Positions 55,556 through 63,999 of a stretch of DNA of 64,000 nt are shown here, piece by piece. Position numbers and translations under genes: made by a program. Below the pieces are notes generated by a model. That model saw nothing but the letters and a program-made list of their open reading frames with translations, searched no databases and was not told where the DNA came from. Origin of the DNA: Rhodoferax sp. (GTDB lineage: Bacteria; Pseudomonadota; Gammaproteobacteria; Burkholderiales; Burkholderiaceae_C); assembly GCF_012927445.1 (NCBI RefSeq), contig NZ_JABBPD010000004.1, forward strand, positions 186,001-250,000, given 5' to 3'. Each line of letters starts with the position of its first letter. The stretch's first letter is position 1.

Positions 55556-56416
55556 ATGAAGAGACTTATATGCAACCGCATCAAGACGTGGCTATTCGTT
55601 TTAAGCATGACTTTCAGCATGCTTTTTTTGCCTGGCTGTTCTGACCCATACGCGGCCAGACTTCCTGTAAATTCAAAATTAACAATGGGTGAAGTCGAAA
55701 AGATTTCCGCCAAATTAGAGCCGGCAGACCAAGATGTATTTAGGCGTTGGGCAGAACGTCAAACGCGAGGTGGTTCTTTTGGCGGTGAGGGTACCGCCCC
55801 CACCGTGAAAATTGCATTGCTAAATCAAGCTGAGTTCGATGCTCGTATGAAGATCGAGCTGGCTGCTGCTAACGCACAAAAAGCCGAGGCAGATCGTATT
55901 GCAAGAGAGAGAGAAAAGGAGGCGCGTGACAAACAGGCACAGCTTGCTCAAATTGCCACAAGACGTGCCGAAGTAGATGCGGAAATTCGCAAGCAGTTTG
56001 ATGCGCATGCCATTGGATATGAGTTACGACCACTTACAAACTCGTACGGCGAAATTGTTGGGAAACAGTTTGTTTTCAAATTGAAGCTCGCGAATAAATC
56101 TTTGAAGAATTTGGTTGGCGCGGCTGGATGGGTCTCAGTGACGGATGTTTTTGGAGCTGATTTGGGTTCATATCCTATGCGTATCGAACCCAAAATGAAG
56201 CCGGGACAATCTATCGACTATTTTGCAGTTATGGATTACGACTACTCCAACCCAAAGCACTACGCCATCACACAGACGGCATCGCTCCGAATCCATTGGT
56301 TCTTTGAGTCCGTCGCATTCCAAGATGGAACAAACATCGACTACAGAACGATTGCGAGTGAGAATGGCCGCGTGGTGCCTACCAAGCCTCAGCCCCAAAA
56401 GGGTGTCGTCATGTAA
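55556..56416 (+). CDS. Lipoprotein with coiled coil (cargo)
   Basis: The 286-residue product starts at 55556 (AGGGG upstream). It has a signal peptide and a lipobox-like LPGC, so it should be lipidated. A coiled coil lies at ~100-150 (KIELAAANAQKAEADRIARE onward) and a beta-rich C-terminal domain follows. No family was recognised. Low GC like the neighbour. A membrane-attached superinfection or host-fitness factor is possible but not shown. Confidence 0.75.
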   Translation: MKRLICNRIKTWLFVLSMTFSMLFLPGCSDPYAARLPVNSKLTMGEVEKISAKLEPADQDVFRRWAERQTRGGSFGGEGTAPTVKIALLNQAEFDARMKIELAAANAQKAEADRIAREREKEARDKQAQLAQIATRRAEVDAEIRKQFDAHAIGYELRPLTNSYGEIVGKQFVFKLKLANKSLKNLVGAAGWVSVTDVFGADLGSYPMRIEPKMKPGQSIDYFAVMDYDYSNPKHYAITQTASLRIHWFFESVAFQDGTNIDYRTIASENGRVVPTKPQPQKGVVM

Positions 56417-56457
56417 TTCATGGGTAGGTCGAAGACGAGTACAAGAATCCGACATAC

Positions 56458-56736
56458 ATGGCAACCATGGACATGAAAATATCGAGCTCCGAACCGTTAA
56501 AGCCTCCAGACTGGGATGCCGACGAGTTTGAAATTCCGCCGTTTTTGCGGGCTCCAGAAAAAGACACCCGTTTAGCAACAGTAAACATGATCGAAGGGAT
56601 AGATGCCAAGATTGCGAAACTTGCAAAGCTGGGCCTGCGTCCACACCCGAACATGGTCGGGTATTGGAAGGAGCTGGTGGAGCAGCTTGAGAGTGGCGGG
56701 CCGTATCGCCTGAGAGTGACTTCTGGGGTGTTTTAA
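56458..56736 (+). CDS. Small hypothetical protein
   Basis: The 92-residue product contains PPDWDADEFEIPPFLR and a C-terminal helical VGYWKELVEQLESG. The start may be 56458, 56467 or 56473, and no clear Shine-Dalgarno is present. It lies just before the terminase small subunit. Unrecognised. Confidence 0.5.
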   Translation: MATMDMKISSSEPLKPPDWDADEFEIPPFLRAPEKDTRLATVNMIEGIDAKIAKLAKLGLRPHPNMVGYWKELVEQLESGGPYRLRVTSGVF

Positions 56737-56773
56737 GGCGACATTTTTTCTTCGTATTGCTTAAAATATCACA

Positions 56774-57217
56774 ATGCGAAATACAGCCATCTCCCTCACT
56801 GATAAACAGGGGCGTTTTATTGACGAGTACATGGTCGATATGAACGGCGCAGCTGCTGCTGAGCGGGCTGGATACTCCAAGAAGACAAGCCGGGCGATTG
56901 CGTGTGAATTGTTGACAAAACCTGACATTCAGGCAGAGTTGCAGGCCCGGGGTGCGGCGCTAGCACGGGAATTGGAGATCACCCGCGAGGGGGTGGTGCG
57001 AGGTTTCCTGGATGCGTTTGAGATGGCCCGGGCGGACCGACAGCCTGGGGTGATGGTGTCTTCCATGGCGGCGGTAGCGAAATTGCTGGGCCTGTATGCG
57101 GTGGAAACCAAGCGGGTGGAGTTGACGGCTGGGCAGGGCACGATACAAGCCAATTTTGCGGCAATGAATGACGCGCAGCTACTGGCCCTGATTGCGCAGG
57201 GCGCAGTAGCTGTTTAG
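56774..57217 (+). CDS. Phage terminase small subunit (orphan)
   Basis: The 147-residue product matches Terminase_2: LTDKQGRFIDEYMVDMNGAAAAERAGYSKKTSRA, LLTKPDIQAELQA, then a helical region. TerS recognises pac/cos DNA and recruits the large subunit. No large terminase, portal or capsid gene is in the element, which is the arrangement in PICI satellites that redirect a helper phage's packaging. The ATG has no clear Shine-Dalgarno. It converges on the primase gene 25 bp away. Confidence 0.88.
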   Translation: MRNTAISLTDKQGRFIDEYMVDMNGAAAAERAGYSKKTSRAIACELLTKPDIQAELQARGAALARELEITREGVVRGFLDAFEMARADRQPGVMVSSMAAVAKLLGLYAVETKRVELTAGQGTIQANFAAMNDAQLLALIAQGAVAV

Positions 57218-57241
57218 GCGTGGGTCAAGGCTGGGTTGGTG

Positions 57242-60088
57242 CTAGTCAGTGGCACGCTCAGAAATCCCCCCAAAACCACCCAAACCACCCGCTGCACGCT
57301 CCACCGTTTGCAACACTTGCCAGCGCATCACGCCGTGCGCCTTGCCAGCTTTGACGAAGCGCAGGCCCCCGTTGCGCTGCTCCGCATGGCGCTCGATCCA
57401 GCGGCCCAAGATGCGGGCGTTAACTTTGCCATTTTGTCCAGCAATTTCATCAATGGCGTCTGCCAAATGAACTGAGGCAGGCTCGGGATCACTAAGCGAC
57501 TTGGCCATGGCGACTGTCGTTGGCTTGGCGCCAAAGGCTGTGTGCCACGCATTGAGCATGGCCGCCAGTTTGGCCTGATCCGGGTTTTCGGATTCCGAGC
57601 GGGTGATTGACTCCGCGGGGTCGGCAAAGTTGGGCAGGTCCGTGCGATCTGATGCGGTAACCAACGACTGGAGCCAGCACAAGGGTTGTCGAACCAGGTC
57701 ATCCCACACCTCAAACGAAGCAATTCGACCGGGTGCGGCCTTGGGGCGACCGGCTGTGATGTAGGCGCGTACGATGGTCAGCGCGGCCACCACCATTGGC
57801 TGGCGGTTCTTGATCACCTCCGCCTGCGGGTTGAAGGCAAACTCGCGGGTGAAGGGTTGCTCCTGCTGGGCATCCAGGCGCACGATCAGGACCCGGCGGT
57901 GTGTGTCACCGGTTAGCATCAGGTTGTTGCCGGTGATCAAGAACAGCGCCTTGTTGGGCAGCTCCTGTGTCGTGGATTCACCCAGGATGCGGTCCTTGAA
58001 CGAGGGTGATGTAATGAACGAGTCAATGGCCGCATTGCCCAACGGTTCACGCACGTTGTCCAGCAGTAGCACGGTGTCACCACCACGCAGCCCGGCAAAC
58101 AGACGTTTGCGCCACTCGTCCTCGTCTTTGGCTGGTGGCATGACGGACACGTCACCACCGGTGCACATGGCGGCGACGCACTTGGCAATCAGCGTTTTCC
58201 CAGTGCCTGCCGATGGGGCATCGAAGCCATAGGCCGGGCATGTCGGCAGACTCGGCCGTAGTGCGGCGGCGATCAATGCCGAAATCAACACCCCCACCGA
58301 CACTGGGTCCACCACCGGAAACTTACGAAATGGGTGCCACAACAAGGCCAGGGCATCCAGTGCGGCGGTCTCGGTGGGTGACTGTGGCACGGTGGGCGGA
58401 TTGATCTCTGACGTGACGTAGAGCAAGCCGGTTTTTTCGTCATGGCCGGGTGTGTCCAGAATGCTGCCATCCTGGCGCAGGATGGGTGCGGTGCATACCG
58501 CCTCCAGCCGCCGAAAATTCCGGCTGCCGTGCTTGGCCAGTATTGCTGTGGCGACTGATAAAGGCGCGTCTTCTGCAACTTCCTGAATTGAGGTCTGGTG
58601 ACCCTCCTTGTCCCGGTTGACCCGCACACTGTAGAAGTCCACGACCCGGCCCAGATGGTCCAGCAGCCAATCACTCGCGACAGAGGCGGCCTTTCGGTTG
58701 GCAACGTAGGCTATAGATTTGTCGCCGTAGTCGAACAACTCGCTGCGGTCGATCAATACACGTAACGTGGAGTCAGTGGAATCAATGCGCATGCCGCGTC
58801 CAATTTGCACCCGGGCCGACTGGCGGCGCAGCTCGTAGCGCATGCCACCATGCCGGTGGGAATAGATATCGGGCCGACCGCCATTGAGCAGCCGAGCCAC
58901 GGCCACCCGGCCGTCCTCGTTGGGGTCCAGCGGATCGGCATAGCGTGTGCCGTGGTAACGCTGAGGGTTGTCCAGCAGCTGTGCGACTGTGATGGTCGAT
59001 CCATCAAAGTATGTCAACTCAAAGTCTCCCATCAGCACGCAGTGCAAACTAGCACGCTCCAGCACGTTAATCGCCTGTGCCAGCTTAATGCCACGGGCTT
59101 GGGCCAGGGCAGGTGCGCGTTCAACCGCCCACGCTTTGGCTTGTACCGCGCACTGAAGTTTGGCTGCCGCGCGTTCAGCCTTACGGGCGGCTTCGGCAAC
59201 TTTGCGGATGGCGGGGGTCACGCTGGCCATCAGCAGGTGCAGATCGAACTGCCCCTCTTGTGGGCCGTAAATGACACCCGTAACGAGAGGGCGAGTGACT
59301 CCGTCCACCAACTCGGGAGGGCCAGCAAAGTCCATGCGTTCTGGCTGCCAGACCGCAGTGTCCACCAGGCAGCGCATGAGAGCTTGGCCTGCTGCGCCAA
59401 CATCTACCCAACCGTCGCCGGGGGTGGCCCACAGCAGATCAGCCAGGGCTATGCCAGCCTCAGGAATCAGCGAAGCGTCTTTGACCGGCACATAGATACG
59501 GTGGCGGTCCAGTGGCGTCAACACTTGACCATTCGGGCGCAAGCACCCGGCAGAAGCGCTAGGCCGCCCCAGCATGGAGGCGTGGGTGAGTGCCGGTGCT
59601 GCGGCCAGCAGGCGCGTGCGGAACTGGTCTTGCGTCAGTGACCCGTTGGGCAGGCCGTCATGGTCCAGCATCATGATGCCAGGGCCACGGTGAAACGTGA
59701 AGTTGTCGCGGGTACGGGCGATGGCCCCTTGCTCTTGCGCCTCGGCATCTGACCGGGTACACAGCGTGGTGGTGGCATCCACGGTGATGCCCCAGGACAC
59801 CGCGTTGGCACTTGTCAACCCGTTCAGGTGGTCGCGTAGTTCATCCAGACCATTGACCTCAATCCGTCGCGTGGTGCCTTGCGACATATTGGCGGCGGTC
59901 TCCTTGCGTAGCGTGCCATCCGGGTTCAAACCGATGATCTTGGTCAGGCGAGTTGGGACCGTGCCTGTGATCTCGGTGAATACCAGTTGGGCCATGACCG
60001 ACGAGCAGCAGGTGTTTACCGGGTCCGTTACCTCAATCGTCGCCGGGGTGGATTGAAGGGTTTTGGGTGGTTTATTGGAGGCAGCCAT
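57242..60088 (-). CDS. Primase-helicase (P4-alpha-like/DUF927-type)
   Basis: The 948-residue replication protein has an N-terminal primase-like region with FHRGPGIMMLDHDGLP (DxD at ~142-144). The C-terminal SF3/DUF927-type helicase has Walker A APSAGTGKTL near 629, Walker B TVLLLDN and sensor LITGNN. The layout is that of satellite replicases such as P4 alpha. Its start is 3 bp after the AlpA-like gene stop. It would replicate the element after excision. Confidence 0.88.
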   Translation of the reverse strand: MAASNKPPKTLQSTPATIEVTDPVNTCCSSVMAQLVFTEITGTVPTRLTKIIGLNPDGTLRKETAANMSQGTTRRIEVNGLDELRDHLNGLTSANAVSWGITVDATTTLCTRSDAEAQEQGAIARTRDNFTFHRGPGIMMLDHDGLPNGSLTQDQFRTRLLAAAPALTHASMLGRPSASAGCLRPNGQVLTPLDRHRIYVPVKDASLIPEAGIALADLLWATPGDGWVDVGAAGQALMRCLVDTAVWQPERMDFAGPPELVDGVTRPLVTGVIYGPQEGQFDLHLLMASVTPAIRKVAEAARKAERAAAKLQCAVQAKAWAVERAPALAQARGIKLAQAINVLERASLHCVLMGDFELTYFDGSTITVAQLLDNPQRYHGTRYADPLDPNEDGRVAVARLLNGGRPDIYSHRHGGMRYELRRQSARVQIGRGMRIDSTDSTLRVLIDRSELFDYGDKSIAYVANRKAASVASDWLLDHLGRVVDFYSVRVNRDKEGHQTSIQEVAEDAPLSVATAILAKHGSRNFRRLEAVCTAPILRQDGSILDTPGHDEKTGLLYVTSEINPPTVPQSPTETAALDALALLWHPFRKFPVVDPVSVGVLISALIAAALRPSLPTCPAYGFDAPSAGTGKTLIAKCVAAMCTGGDVSVMPPAKDEDEWRKRLFAGLRGGDTVLLLDNVREPLGNAAIDSFITSPSFKDRILGESTTQELPNKALFLITGNNLMLTGDTHRRVLIVRLDAQQEQPFTREFAFNPQAEVIKNRQPMVVAALTIVRAYITAGRPKAAPGRIASFEVWDDLVRQPLCWLQSLVTASDRTDLPNFADPAESITRSESENPDQAKLAAMLNAWHTAFGAKPTTVAMAKSLSDPEPASVHLADAIDEIAGQNGKVNARILGRWIERHAEQRNGGLRFVKAGKAHGVMRWQVLQTVERAAGGLGGFGGISERATD

Positions 60089-60091
60089 GAT

Positions 60092-60319
60092 TCAAACCCC
60101 TACTTTTGCGGCCACACCCAGGATGCGACGGAGATCGTCTGTTTTCCAGTGCAGGCGGCCATGCACACGAAGGGGACGCAGTGGGCCGTTTTCTTGACAG
60201 GCGTAAATTCTGAGCGTTTGAGGGCGCCGGTTCAGATAGTAGGCAGCTGCGGCTGTCTCGACTGTGGGGCGGGTGACAAATTCCAGAGGGGGGAACTGAG
60301 GGGATGATGCAATTTTCAT
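60092..60319 (-). CDS. AlpA/excisionase-like small DNA-binding protein
   Basis: The 75-residue product has TVETAAAAYYLNRRPQTLRIYA followed by a wing-like PLRVHGRLHWKTDDLRRIL, the MerR-like layout of AlpA and excisionase proteins. The ATG at 60319 has GGAG upstream. It directly precedes the primase gene. AlpA proteins activate excision and satellite genes. Confidence 0.72.
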   Translation of the reverse strand: MKIASSPQFPPLEFVTRPTVETAAAAYYLNRRPQTLRIYACQENGPLRPLRVHGRLHWKTDDLRRILGVAAKVGV

Positions 60320-60440
60320 ATTGGGTTTCTCCAAACAACAGCGTGGTATTACGGTGTATGGATACCCATTCTTTGTATATTTTCTCAACGGACAAATGCC
60401 GGAGTAAGTCCTGACAATCTCCCGACATCCCCCCGGGAAA

Positions 60441-61220
60441 TTACTCGTCTGCGCTCAACTTCCTTGATGTAAAACTAATCATTGCGTCGTTGAGCTCTGA
60501 TAAAGCAGTTGGCTGGATTAGCTTATTTCTCGACCTTGCCCACTGCATGCAGCCGACCTCAAACCAACCACGAGGCCCCGCTTTTGCTGCAGCCAACCCA
60601 TTGTCAGCCGCATCTTTCATGTCTGCGTTAATACTTGGCCACTCGTGTTTGTGGTGATCAATCATTGCAGCCTTTGTCATTGAAAACACAGGCACACCGG
60701 TAGGTGCTTCGGCTTGCACCGCAAGGAGAATCTTCGCTAGAGGTAAACTTTTCTCAGTGGGATCAAGGAACCCCTCAAATACCAATTTAGCAAATGCATC
60801 CGGGAGGTTCACAGTCGGTTGCAGTTCGAAATTCTCTTGTTCCAGAGGTGAGTAGCTGGGTATGTCGTCTCGTGAAGGTAAAAAGAGACGCTCATGGATA
60901 CGCCACAGATTCTCCCAATAAACAAATGTATTTGCCGGCAAAATTTCCAAAGTGGCGCGACTAATCAAATCGGGCGCGTTCGCACCAGATGCCGACAGGC
61001 TGTCAGCATACTGCCGCCAGCTCTTTGGGAGGATCGCTATGACCGTGTTGTTTGACCCCAAAACGTAAGCCCTAAAACCATGCTCAGGATCTGAAAGAAT
61101 GCGAGCTAAACAGCGGGGGCCCATGTCACCACCGGTCACGCATGGAACGGCACGAACAGGAACAATTCGATCACCATCTAACATTAAGACTGCATTGACA
61201 TTGATCATCTGGATATGCAT
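60441..61220 (-). CDS. Unknown protein of the island
   Basis: The 259-residue product has no signal peptide. Visible features are an N-terminal beta-rich part (VLMLDGDRIVPVRAVPCVTGGD) and a middle with TFVYWENLWRIHERLF. I recognise no domain. It lies between the toxin-antitoxin pair and the AlpA-like gene, in lower-GC sequence. A regulator or defence/counter-defence role is open. Confidence 0.6.
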   Translation of the reverse strand: MHIQMINVNAVLMLDGDRIVPVRAVPCVTGGDMGPRCLARILSDPEHGFRAYVLGSNNTVIAILPKSWRQYADSLSASGANAPDLISRATLEILPANTFVYWENLWRIHERLFLPSRDDIPSYSPLEQENFELQPTVNLPDAFAKLVFEGFLDPTEKSLPLAKILLAVQAEAPTGVPVFSMTKAAMIDHHKHEWPSINADMKDAADNGLAAAKAGPRGWFEVGCMQWARSRNKLIQPTALSELNDAMISFTSRKLSADE

Positions 61221-61359
61221 CCAAGTGCATTTTTAATCACCCGACTGATACCAATATGCGCGGCAAAATACGTCACACTCAGATTGTCAAACCAACCCGT
61301 CAGCAGTTCGCCAGAGTTTGCGGGGTTGCGCATGGCGTGGTTACCGTGAGGCAGTGCAT

Positions 61360-61659
61360 TCAAGCGTGCTCGGGCACGACGCTCAGACGCAGCCCCACAG
61401 CGTGCAGCACCTTGTGAATGGTGGTCAGTGTCGGGTTGCCGTCTGGGCTCAATACTTTGAAGAGGGTCTTGTCACCCACATCGGCACGGCGGGCCACTTC
61501 TGCCATGCCATGGGCATTGGCAACGTGGCGCAGTGCAACCAGTAGCGCGGCTGGGTCGTCCATCTCCATCACGGCCTCGATGTAGGCAGCTGCCTCAACA
61601 GGGTCTTTCATTGTCTTGACCATGTAGTCGTCATAGCTTGCATCGCGTGGTGTTTTCAT
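61360..61659 (-). CDS. HigA-like antitoxin
   Basis: The 99-residue product has the helix-turn-helix ALRHVANAHGMAEVARRADVGDKTLFKVL and fits the addiction-module antidote (TIGR02684) pattern. It overlaps the toxin stop by ATGA and follows it, the toxin-first order common for HigBA. Confidence 0.85.
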   Translation of the reverse strand: MKTPRDASYDDYMVKTMKDPVEAAAYIEAVMEMDDPAALLVALRHVANAHGMAEVARRADVGDKTLFKVLSPDGNPTLTTIHKVLHAVGLRLSVVPEHA

Positions 61660-61979
61660 GGCTTACCCCTTTGTTTCCAGTCATTCAAATATGTGATGGC
61701 ACGCTCAATGTCGCGGCTTTGGTCACCCTTATCACCACCACAAAGCAGCAACACCAGCACGGTACCCTGTCGGCTCACGTAAATCCTGTAGCCCGGTCCG
61801 ATGTCAATTTTCAGTTCTTGCACGCCATCTCGCAGCGGCTTGCAGTCGCCAAAGTTACCAGCCCCAACCCGCGTCAGCCTGGCCCGTATCTGCGCTCGCA
61901 CCCGAACGTCTCTCAACTCATCAAGCCATTGGGTCAGCGGTGACTGACCTTGCCGGTCTTGGTAATAGCGAAGTTCCAT
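61656..61979 (-). CDS. RelE/HigB-type toxin
   Basis: The 107-residue product has YYQDRQGQSPLTQWLDELRD, LRDGVQELKIDIGPGYRIYVS and LLLCGGDKGDQSRDI, the TIGR02683 pattern. It probably cleaves mRNA on ribosomes. Placed next to the integrase, it likely stabilises the element. Confidence 0.87.
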   Translation of the reverse strand: MELRYYQDRQGQSPLTQWLDELRDVRVRAQIRARLTRVGAGNFGDCKPLRDGVQELKIDIGPGYRIYVSRQGTVLVLLLCGGDKGDQSRDIERAITYLNDWKQRGKP

Positions 61980-61998
61980 AATGGTATCTTAAACCGTA

Positions 61999-63315
61999 CT
62001 AATTTGCCACCACGCGCAATGCACCGGGCAAGGCCTGGGCATCGAACATCACCCCAGCCTGTTGCAGTATGTGCACTTCAATCTGTGCAAGGTATGGCCG
62101 CAAGGCATCCACACTGCGCGGCCGGTAGCCTTCAGCGGTTGCGCTGGGTTTGTGTCCCATCACTTGTGCAATGGCACCGGCTGGCGCCCCGGCAGACTCA
62201 CCCAGCAGCGAGAATGATCGGCGCAGGCCATGAATGGTCAGAGTCGTAATTCCGGCATCAAGCATCACTTTGCCGTGACTGGCGCGGGGTTCAGTGATGC
62301 GCCCCCCTTTGGCGTTGCTGGCAAACACAAACTCATTGGTACGCGGCAAGGTCGCCAATTGTTGCGCCAAATAGGGCGTGAGCGGAATAACGCGGGTAGC
62401 GTCCACCTTGTCGGCCAGTGTGAGCCGGTTCCACCTGAAATCGACATCAACCCAGAGCAGCCCGGCCATTTCCTCACGGCGTGAGCCGGTGATCAGCAGC
62501 GCCTTTAGGTAGGTTGCAATCGTCCGGTTACCCAGCTTGTCGGTACCTGCAAACCAGCCCGGCAACTGTGCGGCCTCTAGACAGTCGGTGCGCTTGGTCA
62601 CCTGCGGCAAGGACTCCACAATGGCGGCAGCGCGGCCTGCGTCACGGTCAATCATCGAACGATATTCTGGACGTGCAGAGCACCAGCGCATGAAGCCTCG
62701 AAACATCATCAGGGCGCGGGTGGCTTGGTGCTTGCCTGTCTTGGCTTCAGCATCAAACCAGCTTTTGAGCGAGTCCTCATTTACTTGCGACAACGTGAGA
62801 GCCAACAGCGGGTAAAGCGGCCCAGGTCGCGTCACGCCCTGCCCTCTCACCTTCTTCACACCACCGGGAGCGGCCATCGTTTCAAGGTCAGCACGATAGC
62901 GGGGCTTGAACGCGTCTTTACGCTTGGGTTTGCCTTCCTCAAGGTAACGCGGCCAAACATCGCCCACGGTCACGGCTTGGGCAGTGGCGGCAGCTTTATC
63001 GGAGGCTTTGGCGGTTTGCCTGTCACGCTCCACCTCGCGGGGGTCTGTCCCAGCGTCAACCAGCATCTTTAGCCCTTGAGCCTTGGTGCGTGCCTGCTTG
63101 ATAGGCCAGTCAGCCAGCGTGCCGATATTGATTCGGATGGTGGAGCCATGCAGCCGGGCTTCAAACACGTAGGTTTTGCGGCCTGTCGGGGTTGCCCGTA
63201 GCGCCAGTGTCGGCGTGTCGGTGTCCCATAGAAACGCTTGTGCTTTGTCTGACGGACAGGTGAAGGCATCCACCCGGCCAGCGGTCAAGTTAACGCGGTT
63301 TGTTTGCGGCTTCAT
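61999..63315 (-). CDS. int: Tyrosine integrase
   Basis: The 438-residue recombinase has an N-terminal arm-binding domain (LYVFEAR-like TYVFEARLHGSTIRINIG), a core-binding domain, and a catalytic domain with ITGSRREEMAGLLW (first Arg), TIHGLRRSF (HxLR), MGHKPS and the Tyr in EGYRP. The ATG at 63315 with GGGGAAG upstream is preferred over 63360. It lies 163 bp inside attR, in the usual int-att layout. Confidence 0.93.
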   Translation of the reverse strand: MKPQTNRVNLTAGRVDAFTCPSDKAQAFLWDTDTPTLALRATPTGRKTYVFEARLHGSTIRINIGTLADWPIKQARTKAQGLKMLVDAGTDPREVERDRQTAKASDKAAATAQAVTVGDVWPRYLEEGKPKRKDAFKPRYRADLETMAAPGGVKKVRGQGVTRPGPLYPLLALTLSQVNEDSLKSWFDAEAKTGKHQATRALMMFRGFMRWCSARPEYRSMIDRDAGRAAAIVESLPQVTKRTDCLEAAQLPGWFAGTDKLGNRTIATYLKALLITGSRREEMAGLLWVDVDFRWNRLTLADKVDATRVIPLTPYLAQQLATLPRTNEFVFASNAKGGRITEPRASHGKVMLDAGITTLTIHGLRRSFSLLGESAGAPAGAIAQVMGHKPSATAEGYRPRSVDALRPYLAQIEVHILQQAGVMFDAQALPGALRVVAN

Positions 63316-63330
63316 GGCTTCCCCAAAATC

Positions 63331-63349
63331 TGTAGGCAGTCTGTAGGCA
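63331..63349 (+). repeat. Right TGTAGGCA arm-site repeats
   Basis: TGTAGGCA occurs at 63331-63338 and 63342-63349 with the same 11-bp period and orientation as at the left end, just upstream of the integrase start codon. Confidence 0.65.
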
Positions 63350-63430
63350 GATTTGCACAATAAAAGTGCATCTTAATCAACACTCAAGCTGCTCACCTAC
63401 TCAGTGAATCGCTTGTAAGCTGTTGATTTA

Positions 63431-63455
63431 TATTGATTGTAGGGGTTTAATCAAC
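63431..63455. promoter_or_regulatory. Inverted repeat in the int-attR spacer
   Basis: GTTGATT (from ~63422) and AATCAAC (to ~63455) flank an A/T-rich stretch between the integrase and attR. It may be an additional recombination-directionality or promoter site. Confidence 0.35.
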
Positions 63456-63477
63456 GGGGGCGAATGGCTTTATTCTG

Positions 63478-63526
63478 TCATTCGTAATGAGAAGGTCGGG
63501 TGTTCGATTCATCTCTCCGGCACCAA
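63478..63526 (+). repeat. attR core, 49-bp direct repeat
   Basis: Identical to 49244-49292. It is the original 3' part of tRNA-Thr left behind after integration. Confidence 0.92.
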
Positions 63527-63534
63527 ATGCAAAA

Positions 63535-63564
63535 GCCCCTAACTGTCATGGTTAGGGGCTTTTT
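63535..63564 (+). terminator. Original terminator of tRNA-Thr
   Basis: GCCCCTAAC, a 7-nt loop, GTTAGGGGC and TTTTT follow attR by 9 bp. Before integration this would have ended the tRNA-Thr transcript. Confidence 0.88.
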
Positions 63565-63627
63565 CATGTAACTAACGCGTAACCTACAACGATTATCCAG
63601 CCATTGCGCCATTAATGGCGCACCTAT

Positions 63628-63999
63628 TTAAGCGGTCAGCGATTCGGCGGTTGGTGCGTGGCCTATCTGCGGCAGGCTTATCCCGCTCGGAAGCTCCTCT
63701 GCGCGAGTTTGTGTACGCCAAACAATATCTGCAATTTCCCTCACACGATCCACGATAGGTTTCGCGTTATTACCGATTTTTGCCATAACAACGCTCGCAT
63801 CTCCGATCAAACCCCAGAATTTATCGAGGTCTGAAATCTTCTTATGAATTTCCGCTTGAAGAGCTTCCAAACGTTTCAAAAGCCTCGCCTTGTGTTCCGG
63901 TTCGAGCAATGTCGAAGCAGATACTTCAGCTCTCAATTCATTGATTAGCGTCTGCACTTTCTCAAGGTCCCCTTGAGAAAATTCGTATTTAAAACCTTC
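63628..63999 (-). CDS. Hypothetical protein, cut by window end
   Basis: The frame is open to the window edge; the GTG at 63957 is probably internal because in-frame coding-like sequence continues upstream to 63999. The visible ~123 residues are helical (LEPEHKARLLKRLEALQAEI) and end in ISLPQIGHAPTAESLTA. No family was recognised. It is outside the island. Confidence 0.6.
   Translation of the reverse strand, partial: EGFKYEFSQGDLEKVQTLINELRAEVSASTLLEPEHKARLLKRLEALQAEIHKKISDLDKFWGLIGDASVVMAKIGNNAKPIVDRVREIADIVWRTQTRAEELPSGISLPQIGHAPTAESLTA

Larger units (their letters stand above)
49244..63526. mobile_element. 14.3-kb integrative element in tRNA-Thr, phage-satellite-like
   Basis: The element is bounded by 49-bp direct repeats and carries a tyrosine integrase next to the right end. 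It has an AlpA-like regulator, a primase-helicase, an orphan small terminase, an XRE regulator, a toxin-antitoxin pair, an antirestriction gene and recombination genes. No capsid, portal, tail, lysis, relaxase or mating-pair genes are present. This combination fits a PICI-type phage satellite, though a reduced integrative element is also possible. None of the chromosomal interspersed repeats occurs within it. Confidence 0.85.

Noticed and set aside
49244..63526. Prophage or conjugative element interpretation of the island
   Set aside because: No capsid, portal, tail or lysis genes and no relaxase, coupling protein or mating-pair genes are present in the 14.3 kb.
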